This document shows, in pieces, positions 1 to 7,268 of a stretch of 21,601 nt of DNA. The DNA is from an uncultured Collinsella sp. (GTDB taxonomy: Bacteria; Actinomycetota; Coriobacteriia; Coriobacteriales; Coriobacteriaceae): contig URSO01000038.1 in NCBI GenBank assembly GCA_900550415.1, forward strand, positions 1 to 21,601. Direction: 5' to 3'. How positions within the stretch are numbered: position 1 is the stretch's first letter; every line of letters starts with the position of its first letter. The translations under genes and the position numbers were made by a program. Below the pieces are notes generated by a model that made no database searches, was not told the DNA's origin, and was given only the letters and a program-made list of their open reading frames with translations.

Positions 1-17
1 CCTACCCGGATTCGCGC

Positions 18-55
18 CTCAGGACTCAGCGCAACGCGTTGCGCTGAGTCCTGAG
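18..55. repeat. 38-bp perfect loopless palindrome
   Basis: Both 19-nt halves are exact reverse complements, meeting between positions 36 and 37 with no spacer; symmetry breaks at 17/56. As RNA it would form a very stable hairpin after opening a few central bases. It is not followed by a T-run, so it is not a classical intrinsic terminator in the forward direction. It could end or bound an upstream gene outside the window, or be a protein-binding site. Function unknown. Confidence 0.85.
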
Positions 56-119
56 TCTGTTGCAATGAAGATGAGAATCAAGGCCAATGACTAGGTCGGA
101 AAAAATCTCAAAAAAGTTC

Positions 120-147
120 TTGCCCTAAGCTGATTCGTCCGTATAAT
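120..147 (+). promoter_or_regulatory. sigma-70-type promoter of tRNA-Asn
   Basis: A TTGCCC -35-like box (120-125) and a perfect TATAAT -10 box (142-147) are separated by 16 bp. Transcription would start near 154, about 24 nt before the mature tRNA. This is the closest match to the housekeeping consensus in the window, as expected for a stable RNA gene. Confidence 0.75.
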
Positions 148-177
148 AAACTTCGTTGCTTGAGAGCACGCACCTAT

Positions 178-252
178 TCCTCGGTAGCTCAATGGTAGAG
201 CACGCGGCTGTTAACCGCGCTGTTGTAGGTTCGAGTCCTACCCGGGGAGCCA
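178..252 (+). tRNA. tRNA-Asn (anticodon GTT)
   Basis: A 75-nt cloverleaf fits throughout. The 7-bp acceptor stem (178-184 with 242-248) includes one T-G pair; the D arm is GCTC/GAGC; the anticodon stem CGCGG/CCGCG carries loop CTGTTAA with GTT at 210-212; the T arm GTAGG/CCTAC has loop TTCGAGT. The discriminator is G249 and the CCA end (250-252) is encoded. It decodes AAC/AAU. It has its own promoter upstream and a terminator 8 nt after the CCA, so it appears to be a single-gene unit. Confidence 0.97.
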
Positions 253-260
253 GGTTGTAA

Positions 261-288
261 AACCCGTCGCTTATGCGGCGGGTTTTTT
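261..288 (+). terminator. Intrinsic terminator of tRNA-Asn
   Basis: A 10-bp stem (261-270 with 275-284, one T-G wobble) and loop TTAT are followed by six T residues (283-288). Confidence 0.9.
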
Positions 289-384
289 CATGCCGCGATC
301 ACTTGACTCGAACGTTGCCATATCAACATTTCGTGTCGAGGATGTAATCCCGCGACCCACCACCTCAACATGGCGCGGTCGTTG

Positions 385-390
385 TAAAAT
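385..390 (+). promoter_or_regulatory. Possible -10 box upstream of the asp23-family gene
   Basis: TAAAAT lies 56 nt before the GTG start and no good -35 box is seen. The segment 289-446 holds no gene I can support. A promoter is needed here because the tRNA terminator separates this operon from the tRNA unit. Confidence 0.3.
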
Positions 391-446
391 ATTGCAATGA
401 TTGCTCCCACGACATGGTGCCGCGAGCACCAGATAAGGAGATTCTT

Positions 447-803
447 GTGTCTGAGACCATTAACGGCAGCCTGAGCGTCTCGAACGACGTTATTGCCGAT
501 ATTGCCGGTTATGCCGCGATGACGTGCTATGGCGTCGTCGGTATGGCTGAGCAGCTCCAGGGCGCCGAGAGCGTGCGCCTGCTTGCCGGCCAGCGCCTCC
601 GCAAGGGCGTGCTTGTCTCCGCCGACGAGAACGGCCTTACGGTCGATCTTCACGTCGTGCTCGAGAACGGCGTCAACATGAAGTCCGTCTGTCACAATCT
701 TTCGAGCTCCGTTGCCTTCACCCTGCAGGAGATCGCCCAGATCGATCCCGCCAGCCTTAAGATCGGCATCCATATCGACGCGCTCAAGAGCCGTCTGAAC
801 TAG
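447..803 (+). CDS. Asp23/Gls24 family envelope stress response protein (YloU-like)
   Basis: 118 aa. The GTG at 447 is chosen because AAGGAG (435-440) lies 6 nt before it; an in-frame ATG at 414 has no comparable site and adds 11 residues unlike the family. The protein is one compact Asp23 domain (DUF322) with no signal peptide or membrane span, so it is likely cytoplasmic or a membrane-associated partner. In Firmicutes such proteins (Asp23, AmaP partners, YloU) are linked to cell-envelope homeostasis; the molecular role is unclear. A fakA-like gene follows 27 nt later, the yloU-yloV pairing known from Bacillus, which supports family and co-transcription. Specific function is not readable from the sequence. 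Confidence 0.9.
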   Translation: MSETINGSLSVSNDVIADIAGYAAMTCYGVVGMAEQLQGAESVRLLAGQRLRKGVLVSADENGLTVDLHVVLENGVNMKSVCHNLSSSVAFTLQEIAQIDPASLKIGIHIDALKSRLN

Positions 804-830
804 CATCCGAAAACGGAGATTCAAATACCC

Positions 831-2492
831 ATGATTGCAAAGACCATTCGCACCTGTTTTCCGATCGCTGCGGCTGCCGTTTCCGACAAGGCCGAGGAGA
901 TCAACAAGCTCAACGTCTTTCCCGTGCCCGACGGCGACACCGGCACCAACATGTCGCTCACGCTCGCCTCGGTGACCAAGGAGCTCTCCGCCCTTCCCGC
1001 CGATGCCGACATGGAGGCCATTGCCGGCGCCATCACCCACGGCTCCCTGATGGGCGCCCGCGGTAACTCCGGCGTCATTACCTCGCAGATCCTGCGCGGC
1101 GTGGCCGAGGGCCTTGTCTCCGCCGACGAGCCCATTACGTCCGCCAACATCGCCTTCGCCTTCCGTCGTGCCGTCAAGGTCGCCTTCCAGGCCGTCCGCA
1201 AGCCCATCGAGGGCACGATCCTCACGGTGCTGCGCGATGTCTCGACCAAGGCCGACGAGTGCGAAAAGAAGAAGTTCTCGGCCGAGGATGCGCTCGACGC
1301 TATCGTCGTCGAGGCCTACCAGTCCGTCGCACGCACGCCCGACCTGCTGCCCGTCCTCAAAGAGAACGGCGTGGTCGACTCCGGCGCCTTCGGCTTTGCC
1401 ATCTTCCTGGAGAACTTTGTGGCTGCAGCACTTGGTCGCAGCACCGTTGTCGAGGATTTCTCCGCTACGTTCGATTCCGCTGGCTCTGCACGCGATGCCG
1501 CTCTTGGCCGCGTTGAGATCGAGGCCAACGACGATTGGGAGGGCTCGGAGTTCCGCTACTGCAACGAGTTCCTCTTTAAGGCCGACGCCCCGTTTGACGA
1601 GGATGAGTGCCTTAAGTTCCTGGGTTCCATGGGCGACTGTGAGCTACTCGTGGGCGCCTACCCCGACTACAAGATCCACGTGCACTCCAACACCCCCAAC
1701 CTGGTGCTCGAGCACATGCTGCAGCTTGGCCAGATCTACGAGGTCTTTATCCACAACATGGAGATGGAGGCCCACGACCGTACCGCCAAGATCCACGAGG
1801 ATCAGGAGAAGGCTGCCGAGCCCGCCAAGGCGCTGGGCTTTGTCGCCGTTGCCGCCGGTTCGGGCGAGGCCGACATCCTCAAGTCCCTCGGCGTTGACGT
1901 GATCGTCTCGGGCGGCCAGACCATGAACCCCTCGACCGCCGACCTGATGGGCGCCGTCGACCAGGTCAACGCGACCTCGGTTATCATCCTGCCCAACAAC
2001 GGTAACATCCGCATGGCTGCCGAGGCCGCCGCCTCTGCCTGCACCGATAAGAAGGTCGCCGTCGTTCCTACCAAGACCGTTCCCCAGGCGTTCTCCGCGC
2101 TGTTTGCGGTCCTGCCCGATTCCGAGCTCGAGGATGCCGTCGCCGCTATGGTCGACGCCATCAGCGAGGTCCGCGATGGCGAGGTCACCCGCGCCGTGCG
2201 CGACTCCAGCGCCTCGGACGGCTCCCCGATTCACTCCGGTGACGTCATGGGTATCATTGCCGGTTCCATCGATGTGGTCGGCTCCGACGTGAAGCAGGTC
2301 ACGCTTGATTGCATCAACCGCATGCAGGAGGAAGAGGAGGGCGACGCGCTGACGATTCTGGCAGGCGAGGAACTGTCCGATGAGGCCTTCCAGGAGATTG
2401 TCGACGCCATTGAGGAGGCTCAGCCCGATCTGGAGATTGACGCCCATCGTGGCGAGCAGCCGCTCTATCCCGTTATCTTCTCGATCGAGTAG
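831..2492 (+). CDS. fakA: DAK2-domain fatty acid kinase catalytic subunit (FakA/YloV-like)
   Basis: 553 aa, the usual length for YloV/FakA. The N-terminal DAK2 kinase domain (about 10-205) has PVPDGDTGTNM at 31-41, whose Asp residues bind Mg-ATP in the family, and MGARGNSGVITSQILRG at 74-90. A middle domain (about 225-320) has Cys244 in YCNEF and the pair His283/His285 in KIHVHSN, which look like the Cys and His zinc ligands reported for FakA. The C-terminal domain (about 330-553) is the part that in FakA engages the FakB fatty-acid carrier. The family phosphorylates FakB-bound fatty acids so exogenous acyl chains can enter phospholipid synthesis through PlsX/PlsY; plsX lies downstream here. 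No fakB (DegV) gene is in the window, so substrate assignment rests on homology. Confidence 0.9.
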   Translation: MIAKTIRTCFPIAAAAVSDKAEEINKLNVFPVPDGDTGTNMSLTLASVTKELSALPADADMEAIAGAITHGSLMGARGNSGVITSQILRGVAEGLVSADEPITSANIAFAFRRAVKVAFQAVRKPIEGTILTVLRDVSTKADECEKKKFSAEDALDAIVVEAYQSVARTPDLLPVLKENGVVDSGAFGFAIFLENFVAAALGRSTVVEDFSATFDSAGSARDAALGRVEIEANDDWEGSEFRYCNEFLFKADAPFDEDECLKFLGSMGDCELLVGAYPDYKIHVHSNTPNLVLEHMLQLGQIYEVFIHNMEMEAHDRTAKIHEDQEKAAEPAKALGFVAVAAGSGEADILKSLGVDVIVSGGQTMNPSTADLMGAVDQVNATSVIILPNNGNIRMAAEAAASACTDKKVAVVPTKTVPQAFSALFAVLPDSELEDAVAAMVDAISEVRDGEVTRAVRDSSASDGSPIHSGDVMGIIAGSIDVVGSDVKQVTLDCINRMQEEEEGDALTILAGEELSDEAFQEIVDAIEEAQPDLEIDAHRGEQPLYPVIFSIE

Positions 2493-2502
2493 GCAACTGC
2501 CC

Positions 2503-4680
2503 ATGTCCGAGCTGTGCTCCGTGCCGCGCGTCTCGGAGCGCTTTGCCCAGAGCAATGCGCTCGACGAGGATATCGCGCGACTCAAATATGTTTCGGGTAA
2601 ACGTGAGGAGGCCCTTCGCCGTCTGGGAATTCGGACGGTGGGGGACCTCCTTCTCCATATCCCTCATCGTTACCTCGACTTTACTCGTTCGTGGTCCATC
2701 GAGATGGCGCCCATCGGTACCGTGTGCACCATCATCGCCACGGTCGACCGTATCGTCCAAAAGCAGCCGCGTCCGCGCATGCCGGTGACCGAGGTCTCAC
2801 TCGTTGACGAGACGGGCGTGCTGCAGGTCGCCTTTTTCCGCCAGCCCTGGATTGCTCAGCAGCTTAAGCAGGGCGACCGCCTGGCCGTGATGGGTAAGGT
2901 CGAGTTTGCCTACGGCTTTAAGCAGATGGCCTCGCCGCACTTTGAAAAGCTCGATGACGGGCGTGCTGCGGGCACCATTTTGCCGGTCCATTATGTGAGT
3001 GACGGCGTGAGCCAGGCGTGGATGCGCCGCATCGTAAGTGGCGCGCTCGAGGTCGTCGGCAATCCCTTCGATCCGATTCCCGCACGCTTGCGCGTCAAGC
3101 GCCGCCTGATGAGCAATGCCCGTGCGCTTCGATCGATCCATTTTCCCTCGAGCATGGCTGAGCGCGATATCGCGCGCGCACGGCTTGCCTACGAGGAGTG
3201 CCTCTATCTGCAGCTGGCGCTGCGCCTGCGCAACGACGGCGGCCTGGTCGATGTGGTGCCCTATGCCCACGCCGCGGGCGAGCACCTGGCCGCGCTTAAG
3301 CAGGCCCTGCCGTTTTCGCTGAGCGACGAGCAGGAGGCCGCGTTCCAAGATATCCTGCGCGATATGTGCGATGGCGGGCACGTGATGAACCGCCTGCTGC
3401 TGGGCGATGTCGGTACCGGTAAGACCGCCGTTGCCGCCTGCGCGCTGGCTGTGGCTGCCGATAGCGGCACGCAGGCCTGCGTTATGGCGCCCACGGGCGT
3501 GCTGGCGCGCCAATATGCCGATAAGACCGGCCCTCTGCTCTCGCAGGCCGGCATGTCCTGGGCACTTCTGACGGGTGCCACGCCGGCGGCCGAGCGCGAG
3601 CGGATCCATGCCCAGCTGGAATCGGGTGAGCTCGATGTCCTCTTTGGCACCCACGCGGTGCTTTCGGATAACGTTGCGTTCAAGCATCTATCGCTCGTGG
3701 TCATCGATGAGCAGCACCGGTTTGGCGTCGGCCAACGTAACGCCCTGCGTGCGAAGGGCCCTGGTGCCGATCTGCTCGTTATGACGGCAACGCCCATCCC
3801 ACGTACGCTGGCGCTTTCGATCTACGGCGATCTGGACACGAGCATCATCCGCCATCGGCCCGTCCCTGGCGCTGGCGTGACGACACGCGTGCTTTCCGAG
3901 TCGAGCCGCGACCTTGCCTATGGCGCCATCCGCGAGGCGCATGAAAAGGGTCAGCAGGCCTACGTGATTTGCCCGCTCGTGGAGCCGAGTGACTCGGCCG
4001 ATGATCTGGAGGACGTGCCCGGTATCGCCCGCGACGACGAGGGCCACGTGACGGTCCCCGTGCCGCTGCACGATACGGCGACCGAGCTCGATCGCCTGCG
4101 TCTGGCGTTGCCGGGTCTTGCCATCGAGCGCCTTCACGGCCGCATGCCAGCGGGGGAGAAGGACCAGGTTATCGATGCCTTTAAGCGTGGCGAGATTGAC
4201 GTGCTCGTCTCGACTACGGTGGTCGAGGTGGGCGTCGACGTGCCTAACGCCACCGTCATGGTCATCGAGAACGGCGAGCGCTTTGGTTTGGCGGCGCTGC
4301 ACCAGCTGCGCGGTCGCGTGGGCCGTGGCAGCGTGTCGGGCACGTGCCTGGTCATGACGCACTCCAAGGGCAACGGCGGCGCTTCGGCAGCACAAGATCG
4401 CCTGCAATCGCTCGAAAAAACCTCGGATGGCTTTACGCTCGCCCAGATGGACCTGCGTCTGCGCCACGAGGGCGAAATCCTGGGGTACCGCCAGCATGGC
4501 GGAGTGACCCTGCGCTTTGTCGACCTGGATGCCGACGAGGAGCTGATCGAGTGGGCCCATTTGGACGCGGTTGAGCTCTTGCGGTATGCTTGCAACCTAG
4601 ACTCCGTGGCGACGCGCCCCCTGCGCGATGCGGTCGCCATGCGATATCGACACATTTTTAAGGAGGTCAGCGGAGGATGA
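2503..4680 (+). CDS. recG: ATP-dependent DNA helicase RecG
   Basis: 725 aa from the ATG at 2503, 10 nt after the fakA stop; the reading frame is open further upstream but would overlap fakA by over 100 nt with non-family sequence. The ribosome site before 2503 is weak, which suggests translational coupling to fakA. The N-terminal wedge/OB region is followed by a superfamily 2 helicase core: Walker A GDVGTGKT at 301-308, DEQH box at 402-405, MTATPIPRTLALS just after, and the C-terminal lobe with VVEVGVDVPNA and QLRGRVGRG. RecG remodels stalled forks and branch-migrates Holliday junctions. It overlaps rsmD by 4 nt (ATGA). The neighbourhood fakA-recG is shared with Bacillus and, more loosely, mycobacteria. 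Confidence 0.97.
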   Translation: MSELCSVPRVSERFAQSNALDEDIARLKYVSGKREEALRRLGIRTVGDLLLHIPHRYLDFTRSWSIEMAPIGTVCTIIATVDRIVQKQPRPRMPVTEVSLVDETGVLQVAFFRQPWIAQQLKQGDRLAVMGKVEFAYGFKQMASPHFEKLDDGRAAGTILPVHYVSDGVSQAWMRRIVSGALEVVGNPFDPIPARLRVKRRLMSNARALRSIHFPSSMAERDIARARLAYEECLYLQLALRLRNDGGLVDVVPYAHAAGEHLAALKQALPFSLSDEQEAAFQDILRDMCDGGHVMNRLLLGDVGTGKTAVAACALAVAADSGTQACVMAPTGVLARQYADKTGPLLSQAGMSWALLTGATPAAERERIHAQLESGELDVLFGTHAVLSDNVAFKHLSLVVIDEQHRFGVGQRNALRAKGPGADLLVMTATPIPRTLALSIYGDLDTSIIRHRPVPGAGVTTRVLSESSRDLAYGAIREAHEKGQQAYVICPLVEPSDSADDLEDVPGIARDDEGHVTVPVPLHDTATELDRLRLALPGLAIERLHGRMPAGEKDQVIDAFKRGEIDVLVSTTVVEVGVDVPNATVMVIENGERFGLAALHQLRGRVGRGSVSGTCLVMTHSKGNGGASAAQDRLQSLEKTSDGFTLAQMDLRLRHEGEILGYRQHGGVTLRFVDLDADEELIEWAHLDAVELLRYACNLDSVATRPLRDAVAMRYRHIFKEVSGG

Positions 4681-5327
4681 GAATCATCGGCGGTGAATGG
4701 CGCGGTCGCAAAATCGAAGAGCCGCGCGGTCGCGATGTTACGCGTCCGACGACCGACCGCGTGCGCGAAGCGTGCGCATCCATGGTCCTATCGGCCTTTG
4801 ACTTTGATTTGGACGAGGTCCGCGTACTGGATGCCTTTGGCGGCTCCGGTGCCCTAGGCATTGAGATGCTCTCGCGGGGAGCCCGTTCGCTCACGACGTT
4901 CGAGATCGATCGCAATGCCGCGAGGCTCATTACCAAGAATATCGAGTCGCTCTGCCGCGATCGCGCGCGTTGGCGTGTGGTGACGGGCGATGTCCTTGCG
5001 AGCGCTTCGCGCGGCCGCGTGCCGGGCGGCCCCTTTGATCTGGTCTTGCTCGACCCGCCCTATGCTTTTGGTGCCGAGCCGGTCGATGAGCTGCTGCAGA
5101 ACCTGGCCCAGCAGGGTTTGCTCACCCCGGGCGCCTATGCTCTGTTTGAGCATGCTGCCGCCGACGTGGGCGCACATCCTGCCGGCTTTGTAACCGTGCG
5201 TGAGAAACGCTATGGCATCACCTCGGTCGACCTGCTCCGTTGGGTCGGCGAGGGCGAGGATGACGATACCGTCGCCGATGCCGATGGCAGCGACGGCACG
5301 ACTTTTCAGGAGGATGCTCATGAATGA
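4677..5327 (+). CDS. rsmD: 16S rRNA (guanine(966)-N(2))-methyltransferase RsmD
   Basis: 216 aa. The ATG at 4677 overlaps the recG stop, with AGGAGG at 4661-4666 ten nt upstream. It starts with the family N-terminus RIIGGEWRGRK (2-12) and TRPTTDRVREA (22-32), then the SAM-binding motif I LDAFGGSGALGIE (51-63) and the catalytic DPPY motif of N-methyltransferases at 126-129. RsmD methylates G966 of 16S rRNA in the assembled small subunit. The last 25 residues are acidic (GEGEDDDTVADADGSDG) and extend beyond the usual fold; their coding sequence holds the coaD ribosome site, so the tail may be shaped by that constraint. It overlaps coaD by 8 nt; rsmD-coaD is a widely conserved pair. Confidence 0.95.
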   Translation: MRIIGGEWRGRKIEEPRGRDVTRPTTDRVREACASMVLSAFDFDLDEVRVLDAFGGSGALGIEMLSRGARSLTTFEIDRNAARLITKNIESLCRDRARWRVVTGDVLASASRGRVPGGPFDLVLLDPPYAFGAEPVDELLQNLAQQGLLTPGAYALFEHAAADVGAHPAGFVTVREKRYGITSVDLLRWVGEGEDDDTVADADGSDGTTFQEDAHE

Positions 5328-5817
5328 CACCATCAACCGCGTGATCGTCCCGGGCACCTTCGATCCCATCACGTTTGGCCATATCGATGTGATCCGCCGC
5401 GCCCGTCGCATCTTTCCCAGCGTGATCGTCGCTGTTGCCGAGTCGCAGGGCAAAAACGGCGTGGGCACCACGTTTATGCTCGATGAGCGCGTGGCGCTGG
5501 CCCGCGAGGCGCTCGGCGATATCGACGGCGTCGAGGTCCTGCCCTTTACCGGCCTCTTGGTCGACTTCGCTCGTGAGCAGGGGGCGGGGGCCGTGGTCAA
5601 GGGCCTGCGCGCCATGACCGACTTTGAGTATGAGCTGCAGCAGGCCGACCTCAACTATCGCTTGGATAACGAGCTGGAGTCCATCTTTGTCATGAGTGCT
5701 CCACAGTACGGCTACATCTCGAGTTCGGTGGTGCGCCAGATTGCTTCGCTCGGTAGCGACGTTTCCAATTTTGTTCCGCCCAATGTGGTCAAAGCGCTCA
5801 AACATCGCTTTTCGTGA
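5320..5817 (+). CDS. coaD: Phosphopantetheine adenylyltransferase (PPAT)
   Basis: 165 aa, typical PPAT length. The start at 5320 is fixed by AGGAGG (5308-5313) with 6-nt spacing. The nucleotidyltransferase signature GTFDPITFGH is at 12-21, KGLRAMTDFEYELQQAD at 94-110 and the ISSSVVRQ motif at 133-140. It transfers AMP from ATP to 4'-phosphopantetheine, giving dephospho-CoA, the penultimate CoA step. CoA also supplies the phosphopantetheine arm of the ACP encoded at 8413. The start codon lies inside the rsmD end, so translation is probably coupled. Confidence 0.97.
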   Translation: MNDTINRVIVPGTFDPITFGHIDVIRRARRIFPSVIVAVAESQGKNGVGTTFMLDERVALAREALGDIDGVEVLPFTGLLVDFAREQGAGAVVKGLRAMTDFEYELQQADLNYRLDNELESIFVMSAPQYGYISSSVVRQIASLGSDVSNFVPPNVVKALKHRFS

Positions 5818-5841
5818 CGTTTCTTATTGCCTGGTGGCATG

Positions 5842-5850
5842 TGGTAAACT
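5842..5850 (+). promoter_or_regulatory. Extended -10 promoter for the DivIVA-like gene
   Basis: TGG followed by TAAACT (5845-5850) in the coaD downstream gap is an extended -10 element; no convincing -35 is present. The start codon is 35 nt downstream. The GGTAnnnT core recurs before several genes in the window. Confidence 0.5.
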
Positions 5851-5885
5851 AGCACGATGATATGTTACCTATGAAAGGAGACCGG

Positions 5886-6383
5886 ATGCCGGGCGAGAAT
5901 TTTCCTGGCGATAGGATCGTCAGCTTGGTCGATGAGCTCGAAGGGCTGATCGAGGAAGCCAAGCCGCCTTTCGGCAAGAACGCTCAGTTCAAGGTCATCG
6001 ACGCCGACGTGTTCTTCAACATCCTCGACGAGATCCGCATGAGCTATCCCGAGGAGTGGCAGAAGTCCCGCCGTATCCTTAAGGAGCGCGAGGAGCTTAT
6101 GGCTTCCGCCGCCGCCCAGGCCGATTCCATCATCGCCGACGCTCAGCAGCAGGCCCTCACCATTGCCGGTGAGCAGGAGATCGTCCGCCTTGCGCAGCAG
6201 CAGGCCGACGACATCCGCGATCGTGCCCAGCAGTACGAGCGCGAGACGCGTTATGCTGCCGAGGACTATGCAGAGCAGGTCTTTACGCACCTGGAGGAGA
6301 ACCTCAAGAGCCTGACCGGCACCGTTACCCGTTGCCGTCAGCAGCTCAACGAGGGTGCCGCCCAACAGAATGGTCAGTGGTAA
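5886..6383 (+). CDS. DivIVA-like coiled-coil protein, SepIVA (Rv2927c) type
   Basis: 165 aa. The ATG at 5886 is preceded by AAAGGAG (about 5874-5880); the in-frame ATG at 5862 overlaps the leader. Residues 1-60 form a small N-terminal region (VDELEGLIEEAKPPFG, then DADVFFNILDEIR) resembling the DivIVA-type head. From about 55 to 150 the protein is a continuous Ala/Gln/Glu-rich helix, probably coiled coil. There is no signal peptide or membrane span. The position directly before yceD matches mycobacterial Rv2927c/SepIVA, which acts in septation and cell-envelope growth. The name rests on architecture and synteny; it could also be annotated as an ATP-synthase-b-like or plain DivIVA-like protein. 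It overlaps yceD by one base (TAATG), so the two are translated together. Confidence 0.8.
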   Translation: MPGENFPGDRIVSLVDELEGLIEEAKPPFGKNAQFKVIDADVFFNILDEIRMSYPEEWQKSRRILKEREELMASAAAQADSIIADAQQQALTIAGEQEIVRLAQQQADDIRDRAQQYERETRYAAEDYAEQVFTHLEENLKSLTGTVTRCRQQLNEGAAQQNGQW

Positions 6384-6937
6384 TGGCTGAGTTCCCGAGC
6401 GTTACCGTCGATCTTTCCGAGCAGCTCGAGTTTCCTGGAGATTCGTATCCGCTGACCGGTAAGGTCGATGTTGCCACCTATACGGTGGGCGAGAAGGAGT
6501 ACCAGCTGCAGAACGGCATTGATTACGATGTGGTCTTTACCAATGCCGGCACCGGTGTTCTGCTTACGGGCATGGTCCGCGCGCATGCAACCGGTGAGTG
6601 CGACCGTTGCCTGGAGCCCGCTTCGTTTGATATCGCCGGTGAGATCGAGGAATTCTATCTCTTTAACGAGCCCGAGGATCCCGAGGCCTACGAAGACGGC
6701 TACGAGTTACTGGGCGAGGATCGCATCGTCGATCTGGGTGAGCCCATCAACGACGCGGTTGTCATGGACACGCCGTTCGTTGTCCTGTGCAAGCCCGATT
6801 GTCGCGGTCTGTGTCCCACTTGCGGTTGCAATCTCAACGTCGAGCAATGCGATTGCGCCGCACAGGCAGAGGCAGAATGGGCCGCTGCCACGGAAAATCC
6901 ATTTGCAGCATTGAAGAATCTTAAGCTCGATGAGTAA
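6383..6937 (+). CDS. yceD: YceD family protein (DUF177) with Cys-rich metal site
   Basis: 184 aa, start overlapping the previous stop by one base. The N-terminal half is the DUF177 beta-fold, ending in GECDRCLEP with Cys73 and Cys76. After an acidic stretch (about 88-120) a Cys-rich segment follows with Cys136, 140, 144, 147, 149, 156 and 158 (CKPDCRGLCPTCGCNLN), the usual YceD signature and probably a zinc site. The C-terminus NPFAALKNLK matches the family end. yceD nearly always precedes rpmF, as here, and is linked to 23S rRNA/large-subunit assembly in plants and bacteria; the biochemical role is not settled. Confidence 0.92.
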   Translation: MAEFPSVTVDLSEQLEFPGDSYPLTGKVDVATYTVGEKEYQLQNGIDYDVVFTNAGTGVLLTGMVRAHATGECDRCLEPASFDIAGEIEEFYLFNEPEDPEAYEDGYELLGEDRIVDLGEPINDAVVMDTPFVVLCKPDCRGLCPTCGCNLNVEQCDCAAQAEAEWAAATENPFAALKNLKLDE

Positions 6938-6942
6938 AACTG

Positions 6943-6951
6943 TGGTAGTAT
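6943..6951 (+). promoter_or_regulatory. Extended -10 promoter for rpmF
   Basis: TGG plus TAGTAT (6946-6951), just after the yceD stop and 50 nt before rpmF. No clear -35. It would allow separate transcription of the ribosomal protein gene. Confidence 0.5.
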
Positions 6952-7001
6952 CGCTACTTGCGCGTAATCGCCACACTGGATAGTTCATAAGGAAGGTCAC
7001 T

Positions 7002-7181
7002 ATGCCCGTACCTAAACAAAAGCAGGGTCGTATCCGCACTCACACCCGTCGTTCCGCCAACATGAAGATCTCGGCTGCGGCTCAGTCCACGTGCCCCCGT
7101 TGCGGCGCTGTCAAGCTTCCGCACCACGTGTGCCCCAGCTGCGGTTTCTACAAGGACCGCGAGGTTATCGTTACCGAGTAA
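7002..7181 (+). CDS. rpmF: 50S ribosomal protein L32
   Basis: 59 aa, the normal length for L32. AAGGA (6989-6993) lies 8 nt before the ATG. The N-terminus is basic (MPVPKQKQGRIRTHTRRS), as in the family, and a zinc-ribbon follows with CPRC (Cys31, Cys34) and CPSC (Cys44, Cys47). This is the zinc-binding (C+) form of L32, so there is no sign here of the C- paralogue seen in zinc-limited bacteria. Order yceD-rpmF-plsX is conserved across many phyla. A hairpin terminator begins 41 nt after the stop. Confidence 0.96.
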   Translation: MPVPKQKQGRIRTHTRRSANMKISAAAQSTCPRCGAVKLPHHVCPSCGFYKDREVIVTE

Positions 7182-7184
7182 CGG

Positions 7185-7190
7185 TATACT
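7185..7190 (+). promoter_or_regulatory. Candidate -10 box between rpmF and plsX
   Basis: TATACT preceded by GG lies 4 nt after the rpmF stop. Transcription from it would start near 7197 and give plsX a leader of about 72 nt that contains both the inverted repeat at 7205-7218 and the hairpin at 7222-7251. The -35 region is poor. Confidence 0.4.
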
Positions 7191-7204
7191 CTGGATGCGA
7201 TGCC

Positions 7205-7218
7205 GTTCCAAATGGAAC
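7205..7218. repeat. 14-bp inverted repeat upstream of plsX (possible operator)
   Basis: GTTCCA-AA-TGGAAC is a perfect 6+6 inverted repeat with a 2-nt spacer, about 9-22 nt downstream of the inferred start point. This is a usual operator position. No regulator is known from the sequence. Confidence 0.4.
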
Positions 7219-7221
7219 CAC

Positions 7222-7251
7222 AATGGCCGGCTCAATGAGTCGGCCATTTTT
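7222..7251 (+). terminator. Hairpin terminator between rpmF and plsX (rpmF end or plsX attenuator)
   Basis: A 12-bp stem (7222-7233 with 7237-7248, one G-T wobble), loop AAT, and a T5 tail (7247-7251). Its 3' arm end CCATTT (7244-7249) can also pair with AAATGG (7210-7215), a weak alternative fold. The plsX ribosome site begins 5 nt later. It may simply end rpmF transcripts. Confidence 0.8.
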
Positions 7252-7268
7252 GTATAAGGAGTATGTAT

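Noticed and set aside
1..17. 3' end of another tRNA at the window start (CCTACCCGG resembles a T-arm)
   Set aside because: No CCA end or pairing partner can be seen; too little sequence to support it.
303..331. Promoter from TTGACT at 303-308
   Set aside because: No acceptable -10 box lies 16-18 bp downstream.
414..446. Earlier ATG start for the asp23-family gene
   Set aside because: The AAGGAG site lies after this ATG and fits the GTG at 447; the extra residues do not look like family sequence.
2380..2502. Upstream extension of recG
   Set aside because: It would overlap fakA in another frame with Arg/Ser/Pro-rich shadow sequence; the homologous region starts after 2503.
1644..2585. 313-aa reverse open frame over fakA, and similar long reverse frames over smc, recG, plsX and ffh
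   Set aside because: They are complementary shadows of GC-rich genes (Gly/Val/His/Asp-rich), without family motifs or ribosome sites.
7197..7268. FapR operator upstream of plsX
   Set aside because: The inverted repeat does not match the known FapR site and no fapR gene is present in the window.
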